Assembly: GCA_037178675.1 (NCBI GenBank)
Contig: JAYMGJ010000556.1
Coordinates: 1 to 40,951 of the forward strand
From: Scleroderma bovista
Taxonomy: Eukaryota > Basidiomycota > Agaricomycetes > Boletales > Sclerodermataceae
Direction of reading: 5' to 3'
DNA length: 40,951 nucleotides
Within the stretch, counting starts at the first letter, position 1. Every line of letters begins with the position of its first letter. The notes beneath the pieces were generated by a model that searched no databases, had not been told where the DNA came from, and saw only the letters and a list, made by a program, of their open reading frames with translations. The translations under genes and the position numbers were made by a program. This document shows, piece by piece, positions 21,545-33,500 of this stretch.

Positions 21545-24500
21545 ATGGCTTTCAGCACAAATCAGTCATTTACTGCTTCATTGCACCCTCTGTACAAACA
21601 CATCCAATATTGCCAGATGGCCACATTCAACACAGGTGTCACTGACTATCACCTGTCCGAAAGGATTGCTGGCTACATGTGCCGGCGATTTCACCATCTG
21701 GCCCTAGACCCCGATTTTCCCTGGCCTGCACTTCCATTGGATATTCCATCCCATGGTTGCATCGGGATGAACCAATTGGTTTCTATTCTTGTTAAGGCAT
21801 ACAAAAATCGGAGTAGGTTCATTGCATGGCTCTAACATACCATCTGATTTGCCATCTCAGTTCCATCTGGCATTGATCTCATACGACTTAGTGAGAGCCT
21901 GTCCACAATGGAGTCCGGAGCTGACATGAAACGAGAGGCTCAGCTCCTAGAGAGCCACCCACTGGCAATCAGGAGCACCAGTAACATGCCTGCTATCTTA
22001 TCGGAACCAGCAATCATCCTTGGGGAAGGAGATAGCATTGCTTTGTGGTACCTTCCAGGTGCCTTAGCTAGGCCAATTCAGGTATGGTGGTCCATATTAT
22101 GCATGCCTTGTCTGACATGTTGTTACGACCATGTCCAACTCCGGGTCCTATCCGGTCACTCTGGTCGCTTCGCAGCTTTACAGCTCAACTCCAGTCGCCC
22201 ACCAGTTACTCCGGTCACGCTCACGCAGATAACCTTCCATTAAGCACGACCCTTGGTCTATGCTCTATTCGTTCGTTACCACACCTCGCCGTCAACCCTG
22301 CTTGGTCGTGAGTTCTCCGTGTACTTGTTATATCTCCTGCCTTGTGTTATTTTCACCGGTCCTGATTTATTTTACCCGGACCTGACTTTATTTTCATCAG
22401 ACCTGACCTAGTACTTTCTCTGGTTGTCCCTTGTCCGCTATTAGGCTGTTTACTTGTCACCGTTGTGCGCCTAAGTGAGGGAAGAGGTCAGAACAACCAA
22501 CAACCAACACCAAATGACAGCAATATGCGAGTGGTGGTCTTCCTTTGCGTTTCTGGTATTTAATGTCCTCAGGGGGATGTGCTGCACGCCTTCAGGCAGG
22601 ATGCAGGAGGGAAGGGAAGGGCTTCTGATGGGGAATAGATGCGACTGGGGATGGTATTGACTCCTCTTCAGCCTACCACAGTGGTTAGGAAGAGTCCTGG
22701 GATAGAAGAGCGATGATAGATTAGCAACAGGGGTGTAACAGCAGTGATGGAGCAACAGGGAAGCAAGGGGACAGTTCCTGCTTCAAGAATGCGATGGACA
22801 GTGATGGGATAGAGTGGACAGAGATGCTAGACTGCGCTTCAGCCTAGAGAAATGATCAGATACAAGATATATCTGATAAACAGCAATATAGGAGCTTTAG
22901 GCCAGCACTGGGTGACCTACAAGACCAAAGACAAAGAAGGAGCTTATAGACAGTGAGGGAGAGTGAATGTGGTCGCTTTATTGAGGGGGAAGCAGACACT
23001 TCCTTGCAGCCTTTGGCTGCTGCTTTATATACAGGAGGGGCTGTGGCCCTGTAAGCACAAATGACTAAGTGCTTGGTAAGAGATTGGTAAGAAATTGGTA
23101 AGCGATTGATAAGCAGTGTAATCAGGCTGAGTCATCGATGGGGAGAGCCTGAACAAGCTGCTGAGCCAAGGGAAAGAGCAAAAACATAGGTAAAAAGGGG
23201 TGTATAACCAAGAATATGGAAAAATCATTGCATGGGGCCCAAAAGAGAGGGGGAGAAAGCATGGGATGAGTAGATCGAAGCTAAATGAGCATATGCGATG
23301 ACATAATGCATATGAATCATAGGGGCATGAGTCATGAATTGATAAGCAGCATGATAAGCATGATTTGAAGGATGATTGGTAAGTGATTGGTAAGGGGAGT
23401 AATGGGGATTAGTAATGCCAAGAGGGGATGAATAATGCGCAGCAGAGTGAGTCAGAGTGAGCCAGAGTGACTCTGTGTGACTCAGAAAGAAGGGAAGCAC
23501 AACCTATGATTTATTGAACTTTAGATCTGGAGATGAGCTTCTGAAGCAGTGCCACTGATGGGAGTGGCTGGGGGATAATAAAAGAATTGATCCGACCAGA
23601 AGAGCAGTGTCAGGGGGCCTGGAATGACAAGTAGAGTCACAGCTGGTCACAGAGTGTCACAAATCCCTTGGATTGAGCTTCTGTAGAGCAAAAACGCGAA
23701 ATTTGGTGCTCCCGAAGTGCAGTCTTCCCTTGAGCAGTAAGGGGAAGGTTCTGTACTCTATTAGGGCTCCTAAGAAGGGTTCTAGAGCACTGTTTCATTC
23801 GTGTTTGTTGCGGGATAGCAGGGAAGAGAATCGCAAGTAGCGGATTCGACGTGTCCAGGGAAGCGAGATGAATGATAGAGGGAGATGGATGTGACAGGAC
23901 TCTGGGATGAAAGGACCATATGCAGAGGACTCAGGAGACACAGAGACGACCAGGTATGAATTTTCAAGTCTAACGATAGACTTGAGACGACCAAAGTATG
24001 TGCGCGACACAGGACTGACGAGGAGAACGCGCTGACCGAGAATGAGAGGGACTGAGGGAGAAGGCTGGGAAGATATGTACCAGACAGTACACAGGAGCTC
24101 AGGGAGAGGCTGTCCCAAGAGCAGGACATAGTTGAGGTCTGCTGCAATAGCGGAGAAACGTTCCAGAGAAAATGTGGACTCCATAGTGAGTGATGAAGCG
24201 GGTGTCTGGATTGCGGGTGGAATATCTCCGTGGGAAATGAACGTATTTACGTCGGAACTTGACAGGCAGATAGACCATGGTCTAGGCTCCATGATGGTAT
24301 AGTCACATGATTGATAGCTTCAAAAATGGCGGAGCTATTCAAAATATCGGAATGCCGGCACTGGGCGCCTAAATTTGACATTTGGGCGCTAAAAATGATT
24401 CTTCCTTTTCTCCTTTGTTTCTCTATCGTTTCTTCTGCTTCTTTGGTTGTTCTGGTATGGGAGTTGGACTGCAGTAGGTTGCATTCCTCTCTCATACTGA

Positions 24501-27500
24501 AATGATCACCAATCCTTGGATTCTTCTGCTTCTTGGCGGTTCTTGTGCGAGGGATGACTGCCAGACGATGGCATTCATCTCTTGCTCCAGGATAGTCATT
24601 CTTGTGCGATAGATGGCTATGACAAGCTTGTATTCATCCTTCGCATAAGGATAGTCATGACTTTGCGTGATATGGATAGCGAGGGCTGTCTGTATCCCTC
24701 AAGTCGGGGCAATCTTTCAACAGATCTTGGGTGTGCGTTCTTCGCATTAGTTTCATCGGCTAACTTTCTCCATGTCCACAGTACCAAACATGTTTGGTGC
24801 GTGACACCGTATACTTGTCCCTAGTTTGTACTTAGTATAAGTACTCTGTAGATTATCCTGTACTCCTCAGTCTGAAATCAACCATAGTCTCTACTCCTGA
24901 TCTTGCCCGTCTCCGCCTCCGTCTCTGTCCCCCCTTCTTGACCGGAACCTACGCAAGGGATCAATGCTCGTTATCCTTAGTCGTTGAATCCAAGCGGTCA
25001 CCAACTCCGGCCAGACTAATCTCTTGTCCAGCCCTCTGCCCTCTCCCTTCGTCCGTTTCCGTCTGGACTTGACCGGACCCCCTACCGGAGTAGACCCGGA
25101 CTTGACAGTATTTCAGACTCACACTTGTGTGGGTTCACTGTTCCATACCTCGTACGCAAACTAGCTTCTACTTCTTATGACTATGACTACGCGCTCTCGC
25201 GCTCGTACTGCTGCAGCACTTGCTGAAGAAGCAGGTGCAGTCGATGACCTCCACCTCTCTGCTGCCCATCAAGCCCTGTCTAACCGCAGGCAACCTCTGG
25301 CTTCCGTTAGCCAATTCCGGAGCTTCACAGCTCGAAACCCTACAGCGCCTTTGACTCTGCGTCGAGATGCTGCATCTCAGAGCCTTCGTGGTTCTGCAGA
25401 CCAAGGTCACCATGAATCCGTTTCTGGTGATCAATTCCCCTACCATCGCGACCCCACTCCAGAACGTTGTGAACCTGCCCGTCACCAGTGGTTTGGCCCT
25501 GAGGACGGACCCGGAGGTGATCCGGATGACCCCGGAGATGGCGACAACGATGATGACGACAACAATGACTTCGTCGACGCCATGGATGAGCTAGACCCTG
25601 GTCTAGCTGTCTTCCAAAATTTAGCAGTCACCGTCAACTGCCTCTCCCGCTCCTCCTGCCGGACCAGCGACTCTTCCTCCTCCCGTGCCAAAGTCCGTGA
25701 ACCGGACACCTTCGACGATACGGACCCAAAAAAGCTCAGGACCTTCTTGGTCCAGTGTGAGCTATGCTTCCAGGATCGAGCCAAGGCATTCCGCCTTGAT
25801 AGGGCAAAGGTAACTTTCGCCCAGTCATACCTAAAAGGAATGACACTAGGATGGTTCGAACCGGACCTCCTCCACTCCGGTGATCCGGCTGACCGTCCAC
25901 TCTGGATGGACAGCTGGGTCCACTTTGTCGCTGAGCTCCAGAGCACCTTTGGACCTCATGACCCCATCGCTGATGCTGAACATCAGCTCGAGCATCTCCA
26001 GATGAAGGACGCACACCGTGTTACGCGGTATATCGTGGACTTCAACCGCCTCGCCTCCCAGGTCCAGGACTACGGAGATGGCGCGCTCCACCGCCTATTC
26101 TACTCCGGTCTCCCGGATCGTCTCAAGGACAAAATTGCTCGAGTTGGGAAGCCCCTGACTCTGCATGGGTTGAGGGCTCTTTGTCAGGAGATCGACGCAC
26201 GCTATTGGGAGCACAAAGACGAGATCTCTCGCACCACGAAGAGCCAACCCACCTCATCCCCCACTAAGCCCTCCAACTCCGGAGGCAACTCATCTAACTC
26301 CGGTCAGGAGAAATCCAAGACCGGAAACTCCCCCAGCTCCGCCAACTCTGGCTTGTCCGTATCTTTTTCTTCTATATTTTTATAATGTTTTGTCATAAAA
26401 CATTGAAAAATGCTTGCAGTGTCATCCAACTCTGGTCAGGAGAAATCCAAGACCAGTAACTCCCCCAGCTCTGCCAACTCCTCTGGCTCATCAAAGGCGA
26501 CCAGCAACCAGTCCTCCTCCGGTTCCAGACTGGACCTAACCAACAAGCTTGGTAAGGACGGGAAGCTAACCGCAGACGAGCGTAAAAGGCATCTAGAAAA
26601 CAACCTCTGCATGTTCTGCAGAGGTACTGGTCACTTCGCGGACAATTGTCCAAAGAAGACCAAAAAGGCCAAAGCTCGCGCTGCGGCCATCGCTGCTGAG
26701 TCCGGTAAGACGGACTCTACTAACTCGGGTGCCAACTCCGAGTCAAAAAAAGAGTAAGCAGCTCCCGGCCCTCCGCACAACCGGCGAGCTGCGTTGACTC
26801 CGGAAGTGCACCCAAGGAGGCTCGCCTCAACGCGTCCGCTCTTTACGATCCTAACTCCCTTATGCCTCATGTTTTCCTTTTGTCTTATGATTTACCAGAA
26901 CTCCGTGTGCTTGTGGACTCCGGTTCCATGCACTGTTTTGTAGATACCCAATATGCTCTTGGACACTCTCTCTCCACTTACTCCGTTCCTCCGATTGTTC
27001 TCCGGCTCTTTGACGGTACCTCAAATTTTGTAATTACTCAAGCCGTCGACCTATCAGTGAAATTCCCTGCATCCGGTGATGTCACCCCTATGACTTTTTA
27101 CCTCGCTCCGTTAGACTCTGAATGCATGATTGTCCTTGGACATAACTGGCTCACCCGCTACAATCTGTTGATTGATTGGGTACTGAGCAGTTTAACTTTC
27201 CGGACCCCTGCACAAAGTTTGCTAGCGCCCCCGTCGACTCCCTCTCCGGTCCTGCCCGGTAACCCTGTCTCCGGCCTCTCTGGCCAATCTGACCCCGGCC
27301 TCACGCCATCTGTCGACACTCCGGTTTGCACCCCTCCACACATCTCTCTGATTAACGCAGCCGCATTCGTGCATGCATGCAAATTAGAAGGATCCACCAA
27401 ATACCAACTTCAGCTGCGTCCCTCTGACTCAGCGTCCCTCTGACTCAGCGAAGGCTCGCTCTTCCTCTGCCTCTACTCCGCCGGACTTGGACATTGTCCC

Positions 27501-30500
27501 TCCGGAGTATCGCGATTATGCAGACGTGTTCAGCAAGGCGAAAGCCTCTGAACTGCCCCTGCATCGCGACTACGATCTGAAGATCGACCTTGAAGAAGGT
27601 ACCTCTCCTCCTTTGGGAACTCTCTACTCACTGTCTCTGGTTGAGCTCTCCGCCCTCCGGACCTTCATCGACGAGAATCTAAATACAGGTTTCATCCGTC
27701 CTACCGCCTCCTCCCATGCTGCTCCAGTCCTCTTCGTAAAGAAGAAGGATGGCTCACTCCGCCTCTGCGTTGACTTCCGGGGCCTAAACAAAATTACCAA
27801 GAAGGATCGCTATCCACTCCCCCTAATCTCTGATCTTTTGGACTCACCCAGCCGTGCTAAAATCTATTCGAAGATTGACCTCCGGCACGTGTACCATCTA
27901 GTCCGGATTGCTCCAGGCGATGAATGGAAGACCGCCTTCCGTATGCGCTATGGGTCCTACGAGTGGTTAGTAATGCCCTTTGGCCTCACTAACGCCCCTG
28001 CAGCCTTCCAGCGCTTTGTCAACACCATCTTCGCTGACATGCTAGACGTCTGCGTCGTCGTGTACCTCGACAACATCCTAATCTACTCCGAGGATATGGA
28101 GTCCCACCAGCAGCACGTCCAGGAAGTTCTCCGCCAACTCCAGTTACATGGCCTCTTCGCCAAACCGGAGAAATGTGAGTTCCACTCAGACTCGGTAGAG
28201 TACCTTGGCTATCGCCTCTCTCTGGACGGTTTGACTATGTCTCTGGACAAGATCCAAACCATCTCCGACTGGCCTGAACCTCGAAAGGTAAAGGACATCC
28301 AGTCCTTCTTGGGCTTTGCCAATTTCTACCGCCGGTTCATATTCAACTACTCTGACATTGTGGTTCCCCTCACCTGGCTCACCCGGAAGGATGCTCCCTG
28401 GAATTTCTCTGAGGACTGTCGACATTCCTTCAATGCTCTCAAGCATGCCTTCACTACCGCGCCCATCCTCACTCACTTTATTCCGGACACCCCTATCATC
28501 GTGGAAACTGACGCCTCCGACTATGCTGTCGCTGGCATCTTGTCTATCACCTGTGCCGACAGAGAGATTTGTCCGGTCGCATACTACTCCCGGACCCTGA
28601 CTGCTCCGGAGTTAAACTATGACACCCATGATAAGGAGTTGCTGGCTATCTTTGAAGCTTTCCGGAACTGGCGCCATTACCTCGAAGGTTCCGCCTCTCC
28701 AATAGACATCATCACGGACCACAAAAACCTCGAGTACTTCTCCACCTCAAAAGTACTGTCCCACCAGCAAGCCCGGTGGTCTGAATTTCTATCACAATTT
28801 AATCTTGTCATTTGTTTCCGTCCCGGAAAACTCGGTGCCAAGCCAGACGCTCTCACTAGACGATGGGACATCTACCCCAAAGAGGGGGATAGTGGCTACG
28901 CCCGGGTTAACCCCCAAAATCTTAGGCCGGTGTTCACTCAAGAACAGCTCTCTAATTCTCTTCGCACTACTTATCTAGAGTTTCCGGTCCTCCGTGCAGT
29001 CGCAATCATGGACATGGAAACACTCCATAGTGACATCCTCTCTGCACTACCCTCTGATCCCATTGCCCAGGTCCACCTCGCAGATCCACCGGACTCTCGT
29101 TGGTCCACCGACGAGGCTGGATTCCTTCGACTAGACGGTCGTATATACGTACCGGACTTGGATGACCTCCATCTCCGGGTACTCCAGTATCGACACGACC
29201 ACCCACTCACTGGTCACTTTGGGCAAAACCGGACTCTAGAGCTAATCCGGCGTGAATATACCTGGCCTGGTCTCAGGACCTTCGTCAAGGACTACGTCCG
29301 GTCCTGTACCTCCTGCGCAAGAGCTAAGACACCGCGCCATAGACCATACGGACTGCTAAAGCAGCTCCCAGTACCGGAGAAGCCCTGGAATTCCATCTCC
29401 ATGGATTTCATAGAGCAACTCCCTTCATCTACAGTAGACTACATCAAAATGCATTAGGTATGCATGCATAAAATAGGTAGTGCATCAGATTTTCCTGGAA
29501 CCGAGTTGGGACCCACTCAAAATTGCTCATCTGTGCATAATGCAAAGTGCAAGCTATTGTGGCGAAAATTATGCATTATGAGCACTACCATTGAATGGCC
29601 TGGGCCGAGCAGGGCGAGGTGTTGTATTCCAATCAACTAAAATATGCCCTACCACTACAGACATATTCAAAGTTAACACACATCCGACCAAGGTCAATTA
29701 CATCTAAAATATACAAGGAGCAATTGCTAGCAGATGTGTCTGCATCAAGTCATACAAGTGGAACTGAGTAGATACGAAAGTTGATGCATTGATGGCTGGT
29801 GGCACTTTGTCATCATCATTGGGTGGGTAGTGCCAATGTGGCAGTGATGGTGTTGGTGTTGGTGTCGTCATGGTTATAGTCTCAATGTTATTCTCATTAC
29901 AGGCAGTGGTATGGCATCATTGTGGTCATGGTGATCTATCAGCTTGGTTGTTGTTTGTGGTAGTCCGACGTTGGTTGTGGTGATGATCCCAGCATTGGTT
30001 GCCATCGTGGTTGTGACAGTCAACATTGGTGGTGGATGCATGGTCATCATTGGCGCTGATGATGGTCATCACTGTTGTTATTGCTAGTTGTGGTTGTCGT
30101 GGTTGTCAACACTGGCGTTGGCGGCACCTGTTCTCGTCATTGTCCTTGTTGTCAACAATAGCACGGCGTCGTGTCTTTGTCAACACTAGTCACAACATGT
30201 CACACAGATGTCACATAGGCGTGACAAAAGCCTTGTGCATAAACGACCTAATGCATAAACTTTTGGTGGTCCCATTGAGATGCGTTATGAGGTAGTCTAC
30301 TGTACTGGCTTCACAGTCATCCTGGTCGTGGTAGACCGGCTTTCTAAACAAGCCATTTTCATCCCTACTCATGACACCATCACTAGCCTGGAGCTTGCAA
30401 AACTCTTCCTGCTCCACGTATTCTCCAAGCACGGTGTTCCCGCCCACGTCACCTCAGATTGCGGTACAGAGTTTGTCTCCCACTTCTTCCGGTCACTTGG

Positions 30501-33500
30501 GAAGGCCCTCGACATGCGCCTTCACTTCACCTCCGGTTACCACCCGGAGGGCGATGGCCATACTGAGCGGTCTAACCAGACCCTTGAACAGTACCTCCGG
30601 ATCTACTGCAACTACCAGCAGGACAACTGGGCGGACCTTCTCCCATTGGCGGAGTTCACATACAACAACGCACCTAGTGCTACCACCGGAGTCTCTCCGT
30701 TCTTTGCTAACAAGGGCTACCACCCTAACATCTCTGTCTACCCAGAATGTGACATGACCTCTGCCAGGGCTCGTGACTATGCAGTCGACCTCGAGTCGCT
30801 GCATCAATACCTTCGAGAAGAAATGGCCAATGTGCAACTTCACTACCAAGGTCGGGCTGATGCCAAACGTACTCCGGCACCGGACTTCAAGGTTGGTGAC
30901 CAAGTATATGTGAAAGCCAAATACTTCCGGTCTACTCGACCATCCAAAAAGCTATCAGAGAAGAACCTGGGGCCCTACACTATCATCGCGCAAGTAGGCT
31001 CCCTCTCTTTTACGCTCCGTCTTCCAGATTCCATGCATGCAGTTCACCCCGTCTTCCATGTCTCCCAACTCGAACCGGCCATACCTAATACCATACCAGA
31101 CCAGATACAACCTCCTCCACCACCGGTCGAAGTAGATGGTGAACCGGAGTTCGAGATCTCTGAGATCCTCGACTCCAAGGTTGACCGTCGACGCAGAACG
31201 TGCAAGTTGCTTTACTTGGTACGTTGGTCCGGTTACGAAGGGACTGACGAAGAAACATCTTGGCTTCTCGCCACTGAACTAGGCAACGCTACGGAACTGT
31301 TAGAAGATTATCATGTCCAGTACCCTGTCACGACCACGTGACGCCTCGTGACTCCGCAAGGCCTCTAGTCTGTTGTAAACTCAAGTCCGATCGTAATCGC
31401 ACACCTCCGACGCTATGTATCCATCTCCGCTCCGACTATTGACGCTCCGTCTCCTTTTGGTATATAGTTCCGTGCCTATGCCTCTGGTTATCGTATGCTT
31501 CCGTTCCGTCTCTGTTCCTGTTTCCTTTGTTCCCGTTTTAGATTAGATATGATTACTCATAGCTGTGATCCGTTAACCTTTTGATCTGTTGCGCTTATCA
31601 CTGATCTCTGTTCCGTGTATGTTACTCATCCGTTTGTCATCCACAGACTCTTACCTACGTCTCCGCTATGTTTCTCTCCGCTTCTCGGTTACTGTACATT
31701 CCCGATGTAAAGTGTAAGTACTCCGCATGCTGAGGGGATTGTCCCTCAGTTCGAATATCAGCTTGAATACCTCCCGCGAACTCTCCTCTGTTCTCCTCTG
31801 CCTTCTGGCAACTCCGACCTTCGTCGGACCTCCGTCTCTCTGTCCCTTAGTCCTCCGAAATACGAGGACGCAGGTATCGCAAGGGCGCAGCACATACGCT
31901 GAAGCCAAGTCCTCAAACCCTTCCGCATCTCCTCCGCCTGTCGTCGACAACCCTTCGTACTTAACTCCGCTTGCGTCGGAGTTCATCGGAGGAAACGGTT
32001 CTAACATACCCGGACAAACCTGGACCACTTGCATCTATGTAATAATACTCTCGCTCTCTGTTTCTCTTATCCGTTTCTTTTATCTGTTTCCCCTATCTGT
32101 TTCACTCTGTCTCTGTAATATCACTCACTCTCAAATCCAGCCACTTTTCTCTATAAACAAAAAAGTAAAACTAAATTACATTTCTATTTACAAGGACCGG
32201 ACCGGACCTCTCACTCCGGCACACCGTTGCCAGGGTTCTCTTTCTCCTCTTGGAGCCCCTGGACTTCCTTTTCGACCTCCTCCGGGTCGACCTCCGCTTC
32301 GCTGTCCTCTGACTCCTCGTCCTCATCCCAAGGCGCCGTGAAGAAACGGCATTCCTCAAGGAATGTCTCGAGGCCGGCCGTCAACCTCTCATTTCCTTTG
32401 GCCACTGAGCGGGTGGCATCCACGACCTGGCGCATCTGACCGGTCATCTCCTCCACTGCTCCAGTCAACCGGTCCAACCGGTCCAGGAATGGCCCAGGGT
32501 CAAACCCGGGCCGTTTCCCAGACGGTCCCGGTATTTCGACGATGTCGTCGTCGTCGTCGACCTTCGCAACCGTCTTCTTCTTTTTCCGCTTCTCCCCTCC
32601 TCACAGCGACGTTGCGACCTCCTTCGCCTTGCCCTTCCCTTTGTCCTCTACCGGACCCGGACCTCCTACCTCCGGCCACTTGCACCGCTCCTTGAGCCCG
32701 GTGCACTTCATGCACGCACGCTGCTTGGGCCTTTCCGGGTCTCATTCGCACTTGGCCTTGTGCTTTGCACAGCGGACACACCTGCCAGGAAGTTAAATAA
32801 AATAGCAAAAAAAAAAAAAATATAGGTTACTTACCGGACGTCGCTCCGGTCTCCACTCGGACCTGCCTCCGGTTCCTCCCTTGCTCGCTTCTTCGACGCC
32901 TCCTGCGCCATCGCTCTCTGCTTCGCTGCAACCTCTGCAGCCCTTTGCTGCACCTCCGCCCTGTCCTTCTCCGCCTGCTCACGCGCCTGGCGCTCCGCCT
33001 CCTCGCAAGCCCTTGTCTCCGCTTCTTCGCGCGCTCGCCTCTCCGCCTCTTCCCTACGCTGCTTCTCCTCCCTCTTCACTTGCTTGCGACGACAACGTTC
33101 CTTCGCCTTGGTGTCAAGGACGTCGGACTCGTCCTCACTACCGGACTGAAGCTCCAGTGTTGGGGCCTTTGTCCAATCCCTAGACTCGGTGGCAGCAGGG
33201 GCGATGGGGCTGGTGGACTTAGCAATGGCAGACATGATAAAATCGATGGCAGAAAACTGAGGGTAAAGGCCAAACCGGTCTGATCTTTATAGATCCAAAT
33301 TTCGTACTCAGACAATCACTCCGGACTCTGCATTGTTCTAGGCGACCATACGACAGCCTCATTGGGGCCTCATGGGTTCGGCCCCTAAAAGGGGGATACT
33401 GTTACGACCATGTCCAACTCCTGGTCCTATCCGGTCACTCCAGTCGCTTCGCAGCTTTACAGCTCAACTCCGGTCACCCACCAGTTACTCCAGTCGCGCG

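Larger units (their letters stand above)
25177..26757 (+). pseudogene. gag: Gypsy gag (capsid plus zinc knuckle) with an in-frame stop
   Basis: Gag forms the virus-like particle and binds element RNA. The first frame (25177-26385, 402 codons) has an Arg/Ala-rich start, an Asp-rich linker (about residues 105-135) and a Retrotrans_gag domain around residues 170-330 (REPDTFDD, YLKGMTLGWFEP, AEHQLEHLQM, FNRLASQV, FYSGLPDRLKD). A TAA at 26383-26385 lies in an AT-rich block between two copies of a duplicated roughly 55-bp segment (26300-26352 and 26424-26480). The same reading frame resumes and runs to 26757 with the zinc knuckle CMFCRGTGHFADNC (CX2CX4HX4C, 26608-26649) and a Lys/Ala-rich tail. No splice pair that restores the frame was found for the AT-rich block. 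Confidence 0.85.

Noticed and set aside
25108..25150. tRNA primer-binding site right after the 5' LTR
   Set aside because: The sequence 'gtatttcagactcacac' does not match a primer site I can name with confidence; the hairpin 'acacttgtgt' nearby was noted but not called.
25482..26091. Minus-strand ORFs overlapping gag (25482-25946, 25846-26091)
   Set aside because: They are shadows of the gag frame with no motif and no upstream signal.
26353..26418. Intron within gag using GTATCT..TTGCAG
   Set aside because: The candidate donors and the acceptor do not restore the downstream frame, whereas unspliced sequence is already in frame apart from the TAA.
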